Below are positions 8,797 to 17,429 of a stretch of 64,000 nt of DNA, piece by piece. The notes under the pieces were generated by a model that saw only the letters and a list, made by a program, of their open reading frames with translations, searched no databases and was not told the DNA's origin. Position 1 is the first letter of the stretch. Every line of letters begins with the position of its first letter. The DNA is taken from assembly GCF_003226555.1 (NCBI RefSeq), contig NZ_QKQS01000016.1, positions 62,001-126,000 on the forward strand, read 5' to 3'. This stretch comes from Rhodopseudomonas palustris (GTDB taxonomy: Bacteria; Pseudomonadota; Alphaproteobacteria; Rhizobiales; Xanthobacteraceae). The position numbers and the translations under genes are program-made.

Positions 8797-9515
8797 GCGA
8801 GGCTGTGCCGCTACTCGAGATCAAAGGGCTTCGCGCCGGCTATGGCGAAGTCGAGGTGCTGCACGGCATCGACCTCGAAATCCGCGACGGCGAGTTCGTC
8901 TGCATCATCGGCGCCAACACCGCCGGCAAGAGCACGATCCTGCGCGCGATCTCGCGCCTGGTGCCGCGTGTCTCCGGCTCGATGCGCTTTGCGGGCGCCG
9001 ATCTGTCGAGCCGCGCGGCGCACGAGGTGCCGGCCCTCGGCATTGCGCATGTGCCGGAGGGGCGTCACGTCTTCCCGGACATGAGCGTCGAAGACAATCT
9101 GATGCTCGGCGCGTTCACGGCGCGCAAGGCCTCGGATCTGCCGCAGCGGATGCAGCGCATCTTCGAGCTGTTTCCGCGGCTGCTGGAGCGGCGCAGTCAG
9201 CTCGCCGGCACGCTGTCCGGCGGCGAGCAGCAAATGGTCGCTGTCGGCCGCGCGCTGATGCTGCGGCCCAAGCTGTTGCTGCTCGACGAGCCGAGTCATG
9301 GGCTTGCGCCGAAGGTCGTCGAGGAGATGCACGATGCCTTCGTCAAAATCCACAGCGGCGGAACCTCGATCCTGTTGGTCGAGCAGAATGTCGGCCTGGC
9401 ACTCGACGTGGCGACGCGCGGCTACGTCCTGGAGAGCGGCCGGATCGCACTGCAGGGCTCCTCCGCCGACTTGAGCCAAAATCCCGCCGTCCGCTCGGCC
9501 TATCTGGGTATATGA
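8793..9515 (+). CDS. LIV-type ABC transporter ATP-binding protein (LivF-like)
   Basis: A 240-residue ATPase, partner of the preceding protein. Walker A reads GANTAGKST, with Thr where most LivF proteins have Gly. The signature is the normal LSGGEQQMVAVGRAL, Walker B is LLLLDEP, and the switch region is LLVEQNVGLAL. The start ATG at 8793 overlaps the previous stop. It completes a full importer set (binding protein, two permeases, two ATPases). A 58-bp gap with its own ribosome-binding site separates it from the next gene. Confidence 0.92.
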   Translation: MSEAVPLLEIKGLRAGYGEVEVLHGIDLEIRDGEFVCIIGANTAGKSTILRAISRLVPRVSGSMRFAGADLSSRAAHEVPALGIAHVPEGRHVFPDMSVEDNLMLGAFTARKASDLPQRMQRIFELFPRLLERRSQLAGTLSGGEQQMVAVGRALMLRPKLLLLDEPSHGLAPKVVEEMHDAFVKIHSGGTSILLVEQNVGLALDVATRGYVLESGRIALQGSSADLSQNPAVRSAYLGI

Positions 9516-9573
9516 GCGGTCGTAACGGACCTGATTTCGATTCGAACCAACTGAAAATTAAAGGACGACACCT

Positions 9574-9978
9574 GTGAGCTACGACCAGAAGATCACCCTC
9601 GGCGGCATGTTCGATATCGGCCTCTCGGCCCGCCGCGAAGTTCTCGGCGCGGAGTACGTCGACAAGTCGATGCAATCGACCAACGACTTCATGATGGCGT
9701 TTCAGCACATCACAACCGAATGGTGCTGGGGCTACGCCTGGAATCGTCCGGGGCTCGATCGCAAGACTCGCAGCATGCTGAATCTTGCGATGCTCACGGC
9801 GCTCAACCGCGCCCCGGAGATCAAGTTGCACACCCGCGGCGCGATCACCAACGGCGTCACCGTCGAGGAGATCAAGGAAGTGTTGCTGCACGCCACGGTG
9901 TATTGCGGCATCCCGGCCGGCCTCGACGCTTTCAAGGCGGCCAATGAAGTCCTCAAGGAGATGGGCAAGGTGGAGTAG
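9574..9978 (+). CDS. Carboxymuconolactone decarboxylase family protein
   Basis: A 134-residue all-helical protein of the CMD/AhpD superfamily. The segment IKLHTRGAITNGVTVEEIKE followed by LLHATVYCGIPAG matches the 4-carboxymuconolactone decarboxylase (PcaC) subtype rather than AhpD, because the CxxC redox pair is absent. PcaC decarboxylates a lactone in the beta-ketoadipate pathway; here it may act on an analogous lactone or keto acid. GTG start at 9574 with an AAAGGACG ribosome-binding site. Last gene of the transporter transcription unit. Its stop lies inside a hairpin shared with the convergent aldehyde dehydrogenase gene. Confidence 0.85.
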   Translation: MSYDQKITLGGMFDIGLSARREVLGAEYVDKSMQSTNDFMMAFQHITTEWCWGYAWNRPGLDRKTRSMLNLAMLTALNRAPEIKLHTRGAITNGVTVEEIKEVLLHATVYCGIPAGLDAFKAANEVLKEMGKVE

Positions 9979-9992
9979 CGACGACGTCGCTA
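9976..9992. terminator. Hairpin joining two convergent stop codons
   Basis: TAGCGAC-GAC-GTCGCTA is a perfect 7-bp stem with a 3-base loop. Its first three bases are the TAG stop of the CMD gene, and its last three are the TAG stop of the aldehyde dehydrogenase on the other strand. There is no U-tract on either side, so intrinsic terminator activity is uncertain. The symmetry suits a bidirectional end. Confidence 0.45.
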
Positions 9993-11423
9993 GCCCGCCG
10001 GCGTGAACTGGTGTGAGACGTTCTTGGCGATCGTGTAGCAGCCAAGGCCTTCGGTGCCGCCTTCGCGGCCGTAGCCGCTGTCCTTGACGCCGCCGAACGG
10101 TGTCTCCGCGGTCGACGCCACGAAATGGTTGATGGTGAGATTGCCGGCCTCCACGTCGGTCGACAGCCGTTGCACGTTGTCGGCCGACCGGGTGAAGGCG
10201 TAGGCGGCGAGGCCGAAGGGCAGGGCATTGGCCTTGGCGATCGCCTCGTCGAGGCTGCGCACCGGATTGATCAGCGCCAGCGGACCGAACGGCTCTTCGT
10301 TCATCGCCAGCGCATCGTCGGGAAGGTCGGCCAGCACCGTGAGCGGATAGTAGTAGCCGCGATTCCCCAGGCGCTGTCCGCCGGCCATCACGCGGGCGCC
10401 GCGTGATTTGGCATCCGCCACCAACCGCTCCATCGCCTCGATCCGGCGAACATTCGCCAGCGGGCCGAGCTGAGTGGAAGGATCGAGTCCGTTGCCGATC
10501 TTCAGCTGTGCCGCACGCTCCGCAAAGGTCGCGGCAAACTTTTCATACAGCCGCTCGTGGACGAAGAACCGCGTCGGCGCGACGCAGACCTGGCCCGCAT
10601 TGCGCGACTTCGCGACCACAGACGCGGCGGCCGTGGTGACCGGATCGACGTCATCGCAGACGATGACCGGGCCATGACCGCCGAGCTCCATGATCGCAGG
10701 TTTCATCGCGCGGCCCGCCATCGCGGCGAGGTGTTTGCCGACAGGGACCGACCCGGTGAACGTGATCAGGCGGATCGTTGGATGCGGCACCAGATGATCG
10801 GAAATGGCGGCCGGATCGCCGTACACCAGGTTGAGCACGCCCGGCGGCAGGCCGGCGTCGTGGAAGGCGCGTACCAGCTGCAGCGCGCCGGCCGGTGTCT
10901 CTTCGGATGCTTTCAGGATGATCGAGCAGCCCGACGCCAGCGCGCCGGCGACTTTGCGCGCCGGTGAGCTCATCGGGAAATTCCAGGGCGAAAACGCAGC
11001 CACCGGGCCGATCGGCTGGCGATACACGGTGTGCTGCAGTCCGGGGCCGGCCGGAATGACGCGGCCATACTGGCGCATGCCTTCGGTCGCGTCCCATTCG
11101 ATGATGTCGCAGCCGCGCAGGATTTCCAGGCGCGCCTGATCGAGCGGCTTGCCTTGCTCCAGCGTCATCGCCACCGCCATCTGATCGACGCGTTCGCGGA
11201 TCAACGCGGCAGCGCGCAGGATGATCTGCGCCCGTGCATTCGGGGCCGTCTTGCGCCACAGGGCGAAGCCGCGCGCGGCTGCGTCGAGCGCATCGTCGAG
11301 GTCGGCGATGGTCGCGTGCGGCACGGTGCCGAGCACGCTTTCGTCCGCCGGATTGACGATCGGGGCGCCCGGCCTGCGAAGCCAATGTCCGCCGACATAG
11401 AGCTCGATCTCTGGATAGGTCAT
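9990..11423 (-). CDS. NAD(P)-dependent aldehyde dehydrogenase (succinate-semialdehyde dehydrogenase-like)
   Basis: A 477-residue aldehyde dehydrogenase. Visible are the cofactor-region motif FSPWNFPMSSPARK (about residue 150), the glycine motif FTGSVPVGK, the general-base glutamate in MELGGHGPV and the catalytic cysteine in NAGQVCVAPTRFF. The ATG at 11423 (MTYPEIELYVGGHW) fits family length; the longer upstream reading lacks homology. Convergent with the transporter operon. A 17-bp palindrome sharing a core with the gntR operator lies 86 bp upstream of its start. Its likely role is oxidation of a semialdehyde made by one of the HIBADH-like enzymes. Confidence 0.9.
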   Translation of the reverse strand: MTYPEIELYVGGHWLRRPGAPIVNPADESVLGTVPHATIADLDDALDAAARGFALWRKTAPNARAQIILRAAALIRERVDQMAVAMTLEQGKPLDQARLEILRGCDIIEWDATEGMRQYGRVIPAGPGLQHTVYRQPIGPVAAFSPWNFPMSSPARKVAGALASGCSIILKASEETPAGALQLVRAFHDAGLPPGVLNLVYGDPAAISDHLVPHPTIRLITFTGSVPVGKHLAAMAGRAMKPAIMELGGHGPVIVCDDVDPVTTAAASVVAKSRNAGQVCVAPTRFFVHERLYEKFAATFAERAAQLKIGNGLDPSTQLGPLANVRRIEAMERLVADAKSRGARVMAGGQRLGNRGYYYPLTVLADLPDDALAMNEEPFGPLALINPVRSLDEAIAKANALPFGLAAYAFTRSADNVQRLSTDVEAGNLTINHFVASTAETPFGGVKDSGYGREGGTEGLGCYTIAKNVSHQFTPAG

Positions 11424-11750
11424 TGCCAAGTCCGCTTGCTGTTTGAAGCGCGAGCGATGCTGCCCGCTTGCGTCGCATCCAATCATATGTTCCTATAACA
11501 GAACAACAGTTCTGTCAGACAGAACGATTGAAGTCGGGGCGACCGATCCCCGACGGCGCGTTCGCAGCAGCGGCCGGGCAAAACAAGCGACAAGGGAGCG
11601 AGATGGCAGGCCAGGGGAGGTCACGAACGGCGACGGGATGCGCAGTAGCCGACACCGGCGCGCACATCGCACCAGCGCACGCGATGGTTTCACCGATCGG
11701 AACGCGGCGCCGAACAATCGGTGTCGATATCTCCTCTATGGGGGCCGGCG
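11424..11750. other. Intergenic control region between aldehyde dehydrogenase and the second block
   Basis: A 327-bp divergent region without a convincing gene; small readings in it have poor codon character. It contains the palindrome at 11509-11525 and an overlapping inverted repeat CAGAAC-N4-GTTCTG at 11499-11514. It is the probable promoter region for both flanking transcription units. Confidence 0.6.
11509..11525. promoter_or_regulatory. Putative second GntR operator
   Basis: GTTCTGTCAGACAGAAC is a perfect palindrome around a central A/T. Its inner TGTCAGACA is identical to that of the gntR site at 4911-4921 and fits the FadR-type core GTNNNAC. It lies between the divergent aldehyde dehydrogenase gene and the second catabolic block. 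Confidence 0.6.
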
Positions 11751-12143
11751 ATGACAGGCTCTGATGCCGTGAGCGATGCGTTTACGCATCTGCCAGCGAT
11801 GCTCGAGCGCGATCCGGCGTTGATCCATCGGGCACGTTTGCTCGACGTCGATTGCCTGCTCGGTTCGGTCGAGCAGGCGTTCCACGTCGCGATCCGTGCC
11901 GGCCGTATCACGGACATGACGCCGGCTCCGGTGCTGATGCGGTCCTGGACTTTCGCGTATCGGGCGACGCCGGAGGCTTGGACGGCCTACTGGCAACCGA
12001 TGCCGGCCGCGGGGTGGCACGATCTGCTGGCACTCACCAAGCGCGGCGCGGCGACTCTCGAAGGCGACATCAAGCCGTTCATGACGCACCTGCAGTACTT
12101 CAAGGATCTGCTCGCGCTGCCCCGCACAGGAGGCGCGCGATGA
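11751..12143 (+). CDS. Small SCP2-like protein, partner of the following hydrolase
   Basis: A 130-residue protein of unrecognised family. The second half (AWTAYWQPMPAAGW ... GDIKPFMTHLQYFKDLL) matches in pattern the N-terminal domain of the fused hydrolase at 2011-3246, and loosely resembles SCP2 sterol-carrier folds, which bind hydrophobic ligands. The ATG at 11751 follows a G-rich stretch; an in-frame GTG at 11721 is possible. It overlaps the hydrolase start by ATGA, and its fusion elsewhere implies that the two proteins work as one unit, perhaps with this part holding the substrate. Confidence 0.7.
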   Translation: MTGSDAVSDAFTHLPAMLERDPALIHRARLLDVDCLLGSVEQAFHVAIRAGRITDMTPAPVLMRSWTFAYRATPEAWTAYWQPMPAAGWHDLLALTKRGAATLEGDIKPFMTHLQYFKDLLALPRTGGAR

Positions 12144-12997
12144 CCGGGCACATTGAACCGATGGTCGGCCGCTACGTGCATGTCGACATCGCCGGCACGA
12201 CGCACCGGATCTATTTCGAGGAGGCGGGCAGCGGCATTCCGCTGGTTTGTTTACACACCGCTGGCTCGGACGGCCGACAGTGGCGCCATCTGCTCGCCGA
12301 CGAGGCATTCGCGAAGGCTTTCCGCATCATCGCGTTCGATCTGCCGTGGCACGGCAAGTCGAACCCGCCGGCGGATTGGGACGGCACCGAGTATCAGCTC
12401 ACGACCGCGCGCTACACCGAGACGATCCGCGCATTTTGCGCGGCGCTCGATCTCGATCGGCCGGTGGTGATGGGCTGCTCGATCGGCGGGCGTATTGTGC
12501 TGAATCTGGCGATCGACCACGCGGCCGAGTTCAGGGCGCTGATCGGCCTCGAAGCCGCGGACTTCCAGGCGCCCTGGTACGATACGAGCTGGCTGAATCG
12601 CCCCGACATTCATGGCGGCGAAGTTTGCGCGGCGCTCGTGTCGGGTCTCGTCGCGCCGCAGAGTCCGGCCGAGACTCGGATGGAAACGTTGTGGGCCTAC
12701 AAGCAGGGGGGGCCCGGCGTGTTCAAGGGCGACCTGTATTTCTACCGCGTCGATGGTGATCTGCGGGGGCGTACCAAGGCGATCGATACCAGCGCGTGTC
12801 CGCTCTATCTGCTCACCGGCGAATACGACTTCTCCTGCTCGCCGGAAGACACGTTGCGCACTGCCGCGGGGATTCCTGGCGCCGCGGTCGTCGTGATGGA
12901 GAAGCTCGGTCATTTTCCGATGAGCGAAAATCCCGACCAATTCCGGCGCTACATCGCGCCGGTTCTCGATGCCATCAAACAACAAAAGACCATCTGA
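12140..12997 (+). CDS. Alpha/beta hydrolase (unfused paralogue)
   Basis: A 285-residue hydrolase. The oxyanion region is CLHTAGSDGRQW, the nucleophile elbow is GCSIGG (Ser about 114) and the histidine sits in KLGHFPMSENP. Segments such as DWDG, GGPGVFKGDLYFY and the last motif match the hydrolase half of 2011-3246 closely, so the two are paralogues. It is coupled to the small upstream protein by ATGA and followed 10 bp later by a binding-protein gene. The reaction is probably ester or lactone hydrolysis, but the substrate is not known. Confidence 0.88.
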   Translation: MTGHIEPMVGRYVHVDIAGTTHRIYFEEAGSGIPLVCLHTAGSDGRQWRHLLADEAFAKAFRIIAFDLPWHGKSNPPADWDGTEYQLTTARYTETIRAFCAALDLDRPVVMGCSIGGRIVLNLAIDHAAEFRALIGLEAADFQAPWYDTSWLNRPDIHGGEVCAALVSGLVAPQSPAETRMETLWAYKQGGPGVFKGDLYFYRVDGDLRGRTKAIDTSACPLYLLTGEYDFSCSPEDTLRTAAGIPGAAVVVMEKLGHFPMSENPDQFRRYIAPVLDAIKQQKTI

Positions 12998-13007
12998 GGA
13001 GGAAACC

Positions 13008-14216
13008 ATGACGACCCGAACATTCAAGAAAGCGCTGTATCTTTCAGCCGCACTGGTGCTGTCGGCGTTGCCGGCGAAAGCCGCGGAGACGATCAAGATC
13101 GGCGTGCTCAACGATCAGTCCGGCGTTTTCGCCGACAATGGAGGCACCGGTTCGGTCGCTGCCGCCAAGCTCGCGGCCGAAGACTTCGGTGGCGAATTGC
13201 TGGGAGAGAAGATCGAAGTCATCGCCGCCGACCACCAGAACAAGCCGGATATCGCGGCGGCGACGGCGCGGCGCTGGTTCGATACCGATGGTGTCGACAT
13301 GATCGCCGACGGCGCGGCGTCGTCGGCCGGTTTCGCCATCCTCGAAGTGGCGCGACAGAAGAACAAGATTTTCGTGATCAGCGGCCCCGGTTCGTCCGAC
13401 TTCACCGGCAAGGCGTGTTCGCCGGTCAGCTTCCACTTCAACTATGACACCTATGCGCTGTCGAAGATGACCAGCGACGCCATCACCAAGTTGGGCGGCA
13501 AGACGTGGTACTTCATCACGGCGGATTACGCGTTCGGTCACGCGCTGCAGCGCGACGCGACCAAGTTCATCGAAGCCGCCGGTGGCAAGGTGGTCGGATC
13601 GTCCGCGCATCCGCTCGGCACCACCGACATGGCGTCGTTCCTGCTGCAGGCGCAGGGCTCCAAGGCCAAGGTCGTCGGCCTCGCGACCTCCGGTGCGGAC
13701 GTGCAGACCGCGATCAAGCAGGCCGGGGAATTCGGCATCGTCGAGAGCGGCCAGCAGCTCGCCGGCCTGCTGGTCTTCATCACTGACGTCAACGCGCTCG
13801 GCCTCAAGGTGGCTCAGGGGCTGCAGGTCACGACCTCGTTCTATTGGGACCTCAACGACGAGACCCGGGCCTGGACCAAACGCTACATCGCGGCGACCGG
13901 CAAGCCGCCGAGCATGGTGCAGGCTGGCGTCTACAGCGGCGTGCATCATTATCTCGCGGCGGTGAAAGCCGCCGGCACCAAAGACCCGACGATCGTCGCC
14001 AAGAAGATGCACGAGATGAAGGTCAACGACATGTACAACAAGGACGTCGCCATCCGTCCGGACGGACGTGTGCTTCACACGATGTATCTTGTTCAGGTAA
14101 AGAAGCCGGACGAATCGAAGTACAAATTCGATTACTACAAGGTCGTGAAGGTGTCGCCGGGCGCGGGGGCGTTCCGCCCGATGAGCGAGGGCAACTGTCC
14201 GTTGGTGCAGAACTGA
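13008..14216 (+). CDS. Orphan LIV-type ABC transporter substrate-binding protein
   Basis: A 402-residue periplasmic binding protein. A Sec signal peptide (KKALYLSAALVLSALPAKA) is processed near residue 25; the mature chain begins ETIKIGVLNDQSGVFAD, the usual type I fold opening. An AGGAGGAAACC ribosome-binding site precedes the ATG at 13008. There is no permease or ATPase gene beside it, so it may deliver its ligand to the LivHMGF-like set at 6243-9515. Sequence divergence from the binding protein at 5010-6230 suggests a different ligand. It belongs to the family that includes aromatic-acid binders. Confidence 0.92.
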   Translation: MTTRTFKKALYLSAALVLSALPAKAAETIKIGVLNDQSGVFADNGGTGSVAAAKLAAEDFGGELLGEKIEVIAADHQNKPDIAAATARRWFDTDGVDMIADGAASSAGFAILEVARQKNKIFVISGPGSSDFTGKACSPVSFHFNYDTYALSKMTSDAITKLGGKTWYFITADYAFGHALQRDATKFIEAAGGKVVGSSAHPLGTTDMASFLLQAQGSKAKVVGLATSGADVQTAIKQAGEFGIVESGQQLAGLLVFITDVNALGLKVAQGLQVTTSFYWDLNDETRAWTKRYIAATGKPPSMVQAGVYSGVHHYLAAVKAAGTKDPTIVAKKMHEMKVNDMYNKDVAIRPDGRVLHTMYLVQVKKPDESKYKFDYYKVVKVSPGAGAFRPMSEGNCPLVQN

Positions 14217-14289
14217 CCTCGGCTTGAGTCAGGCGCGCCGTGTCGGCGCGCCTGCGGCTTTGGATTTGGGAATGAAAGAGGAACTTGTG

Positions 14290-15174
14290 ATGGCGGCGAT
14301 CGGATTCATCGGACTGGGTGTCATGGGCGAGCCAATGTGCCGCAATCTGGCCCGAAAATCCGGCGCCGAAGTGCTCGGTTTCGATCGGGCAGATGCGCCG
14401 CTGCAGCGGCTCGCGGAGGCGGGCGTCAAGCGTGCGGCCTCGCTCGCCGATCTTGCCCGCGATGCCGACGTGATCTTCATGGCGCTGCCGAGTGGCAAGC
14501 ACGTGCAGGCGGTGTGCGAAGGCGATGACGGCCTGCTGCGGCATGCCGAGGCGCGTCACACCATCGTCGATCTCGGCACCTCGCCGGTGCAGGCGAGTCG
14601 GGAGCTCGCCGAGCGCTTCGCCGCAAAGGACGCGGCCTTCGCCGACGCACCGATCGCGCGCACCCGGCAGGCGGCCGAAGAGGGCACGCTGAGCGTGATG
14701 GTCGGCGCCGATGCGGCGACGTTCGACAAGCTACGGCCGTTGATCGCGACATTTGCGACCGATATCACCCATTGCGGCGGCGTCGGCGCCGGGCAGGTGG
14801 TGAAGATCCTCAACAATATGGTGCTGATGCAGACGGTGGTGGCGCTCGGCGAAGCGCTGGAAACCGCCAAGCGGGCGGGACTCGATGCCAAGCTGGTGTT
14901 CGAGACACTCGCCAAGGGATCGGCCGACAGCTTCGCGTTGCGCAACCACGGCATGAAGGCGATGCTGCCGGACGTCTTTCCGGAACGGGCGTTCTCGACC
15001 GAGTACGCACGGAAGGACATCTCTTACGCGCTTGACCTCGCCAGATCGGTGGACATCAACCTGCCCGGCGCGGAGCTCGCCGACAAGCTGCTCGGCGAGG
15101 CGATCGAGGCGGGATACGGTGATCTCTACTGGCCGGTGCTGGCGCGCGTGATTGCGGCGTCGCGCTCGGCGTGA
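14290..15174 (+). CDS. Diverged 3-hydroxyisobutyrate-dehydrogenase-like oxidoreductase
   Basis: A 294-residue beta-hydroxyacid dehydrogenase. Rossmann motif GLGVMGEPMCRNLA; catalytic lysine in GQVVKILNNM (about residue 170). The substrate-binding signature normally reading DAPVSGG is DAPIARTRQAAEEGTL here, which removes the glycine pair that contacts the substrate carboxylate. The ATG at 14290 with upstream AGAGGAA is preferred; an ATG at 14272 is also in frame. It sits between the orphan binding protein and an IclR regulator. The changed signature suggests a substrate other than 3-hydroxyisobutyrate. Confidence 0.87.
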   Translation: MAAIGFIGLGVMGEPMCRNLARKSGAEVLGFDRADAPLQRLAEAGVKRAASLADLARDADVIFMALPSGKHVQAVCEGDDGLLRHAEARHTIVDLGTSPVQASRELAERFAAKDAAFADAPIARTRQAAEEGTLSVMVGADAATFDKLRPLIATFATDITHCGGVGAGQVVKILNNMVLMQTVVALGEALETAKRAGLDAKLVFETLAKGSADSFALRNHGMKAMLPDVFPERAFSTEYARKDISYALDLARSVDINLPGAELADKLLGEAIEAGYGDLYWPVLARVIAASRSA

Positions 15175-15187
15175 CCTGGATGGCACG

Positions 15188-15937
15188 ATGAAGCGGTCCG
15201 CGACCGGATCTTCGACGACAGAGGCGCCGATGCGTGAAGCCGGCGAAGGCGTCGCCGCGGTCGAGCGTGCGCTCGCCATCGTGGCGGCGCTGGAGACCGC
15301 TGACCAGCCGATGACGCTGGCCGAACTCGCGGTCCGAACCGGCTTCTACAAGAGCACGATTCTGCGATTGCTCGGATCGCTGATCGCGACCGGTTACGCG
15401 ACGAGGCTGCCCGATGGCGCCTACGACCTCGGGCCGGCCGCGTTCCGCCTCGGCGCCGCGTTCACGCGCAAGAACGCCATCGGACACCATGTGTTGCCCG
15501 CGCTGCAGCAACTGGTCGATCAAGGTACCGAAAGTGCGTCGTTTCACATTCGGCAGGACGCGGAAAACCGGCTGTGCCTGTTTCGGGTGAATTCGCGTCA
15601 CGCCACGCTCGATCGGGTCGAGGTCGGGCACAGCTACGCGCTGGATCGCGGCGCCGCCGGCCACATCATCCTGGCTTACGCCGGCCAGAAGGGAGCGCGT
15701 TACGACGCGATCCGGACCGACGGCTTCGACGTCTCGCTCGGCGAGCGCGATCCGAGCTGTGCCGCGGTCGCCGCGCCGGTGTTCGGCCCGCGCGACATGC
15801 TGATCGGGGTGATCTCGCTGTCCGGTCCGCGCGAGCGGTTCGGCAAGGCGGAGATCGCAAAGATGAAGCGCGTGCTCGGCCCGGTGGCCCGGGCGCTCAC
15901 GCAGAGTTTGGGTGGGACATGGCCCGCGTATCGATGA
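15188..15937 (+). CDS. IclR family transcriptional regulator
   Basis: A 249-residue regulator. The N-terminal winged helix is at about residues 20-85 (AVERALAIVAAL ... TLAELAVRTGFYKSTILRLL), followed by the IclR effector domain ending near GVISLSGPRERFG. An alternative ATG at 15230 would start at MREAGEG. It lies 13 bp after the HIBADH-like gene and 43 bp before tcuA, inside the apparent operon. It is therefore likely to respond to a pathway intermediate and act on this or the divergent promoter. Confidence 0.9.
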   Translation: MKRSATGSSTTEAPMREAGEGVAAVERALAIVAALETADQPMTLAELAVRTGFYKSTILRLLGSLIATGYATRLPDGAYDLGPAAFRLGAAFTRKNAIGHHVLPALQQLVDQGTESASFHIRQDAENRLCLFRVNSRHATLDRVEVGHSYALDRGAAGHIILAYAGQKGARYDAIRTDGFDVSLGERDPSCAAVAAPVFGPRDMLIGVISLSGPRERFGKAEIAKMKRVLGPVARALTQSLGGTWPAYR

Positions 15938-15980
15938 TGGTGTGGCGCGCATCGGCCGCGGCCGGTCGGCGGTGTCGGTG

Positions 15981-17429
15981 ATGGCGACTTCCGCGGGCGT
16001 TCCGGACGTTGTGGTGATCGGCGGAGGCAACGCCGCTCTGTGCGCGGCGTTGATGGCGCGGGAAGCGGGCGCCTCGGTGCTGATCCTCGAAGCCGCACCA
16101 CGCGAGTGGCGCGGCGGCAACTCGATGCATGTGCGCAATCTGCGCTGCATGCACGACGCGCCGCAGGATGTGCTGGTCGAGGCCTATCCCGAAGACGAGT
16201 TCTGGCAGGACCTCTTGAAAGTCACCGGCGGCCTGACCGACGAGCCGCTGGCCCGTTTGGTGATCCGCCATTCGTCGCGCTGCCGGCCGTGGATGCGGCG
16301 TCACGGCGTGCACTTCCAGCCGCCGCTTTCGGGCGCGTTGCACGTCGCGCGCACCAACGCATTCTTCATGGGCGGCGGCAAGGCGCTGGTGAACGCGTAT
16401 TATCGCAGCGCCGAAGCGCTCGGCGTGAAGGTTCGCTACGACACCAAGGTGCGGAGCTTCGAACTCGAGAACGGACGGTTCGTCGCCGCGATCACCGACA
16501 CCGGCGAGCGTATCGCCGGCAGGACCTGCGTGCTCGCCTGCGGCGGCTTCGAGTCCAATCTGGAGTGGCAGCGCGAGGCTTGGGGCCAGAACGAGCGCGG
16601 CGAATGGCCCGCCGAGAATTTCCTGATCCGCGGCACGCGGTTCAATCAGGGCGTACCGCTCAAATTTATGATCGACGCTGGCTTCGACAGCATCGGCGAT
16701 CCGACGCAGGCGCATTGCGTCGCGATCGACGCGCGCGCACCGCTTTACGACGGCGGCATCTGCACCCGGATCGATTGCGTGTCGCTCGGCGTCGTCGTCA
16801 ATCGCGACGCAGCGCGGTTCTACGATGAAGGCGAGGATTTCTGGCCGAAGCGCTACGCGATCTGGGGACGGCTCGTCGCCCAGCAGCCGGGGCAGATCGC
16901 CTGGTCGATCATCGACGCCAAGGCGATCGGCCGTTTCATGCCGCCGGTGTTCGAAGGCACGCGGGCGGAGACCCTGGATGAGCTTGCCGCGCAGATTGGT
17001 CTCGACCCGAAGGCGTTTGTCGACACGCTGTCCGCCTACAACGCCGCGTGCCAGCCGGGCACCTTCGACCACACCAAAATGGACGACTGCAGGACCGATG
17101 GCTTGTCGCCGGCGAAGACGCATTGGGCCCTGCCGATCGACACGCCGCCGTTCACCGCTTATCCGCTGCGTCCGGGGATTACCTTCACTTATCTGGGCCT
17201 GAAGACCGACGCGACGGCGGCGGTTCGTTTCCGCGGCACGCCGACCGACAATCTGTTCGCGGCCGGCGAGATGGTGGCAGGCAATGTGCTGGGCAAAGGC
17301 TACACCGCCGGCGTCGGCATGAGCATCGGCACGGCGTTCGGCCGCATCGCCGGCGTCAACGCCGCGCGCGCGGCCGGCTTCCAGCATCCGACGTTCCAGC
17401 AGGAGTTCGACTATGCGGCCGCTCGCTGA
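15981..17429 (+). CDS. tcuA: FAD-dependent tricarballylate dehydrogenase-like protein TcuA
   Basis: A 482-residue flavoprotein of the fumarate reductase/succinate dehydrogenase flavoprotein family. The dinucleotide-binding motif [17 protein letters not shown] is at the N terminus, and the C-terminal flavin segment [18 protein letters not shown] is clear. In Salmonella, TcuA oxidises tricarballylate to cis-aconitate and TcuB reoxidises its FADH2. The pairing with TcuB here supports the name, but the physiological substrate may differ because no TcuC transporter is present. The ATG at 15981 was chosen because the Rossmann strand begins about eight residues later. Overlaps tcuB by 17 bp. Confidence 0.87.
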   Translation: MATSAGVPDVVVIGGGNAALCAALMAREAGASVLILEAAPREWRGGNSMHVRNLRCMHDAPQDVLVEAYPEDEFWQDLLKVTGGLTDEPLARLVIRHSSRCRPWMRRHGVHFQPPLSGALHVARTNAFFMGGGKALVNAYYRSAEALGVKVRYDTKVRSFELENGRFVAAITDTGERIAGRTCVLACGGFESNLEWQREAWGQNERGEWPAENFLIRGTRFNQGVPLKFMIDAGFDSIGDPTQAHCVAIDARAPLYDGGICTRIDCVSLGVVVNRDAARFYDEGEDFWPKRYAIWGRLVAQQPGQIAWSIIDAKAIGRFMPPVFEGTRAETLDELAAQIGLDPKAFVDTLSAYNAACQPGTFDHTKMDDCRTDGLSPAKTHWALPIDTPPFTAYPLRPGITFTYLGLKTDATAAVRFRGTPTDNLFAAGEMVAGNVLGKGYTAGVGMSIGTAFGRIAGVNAARAAGFQHPTFQQEFDYAAAR

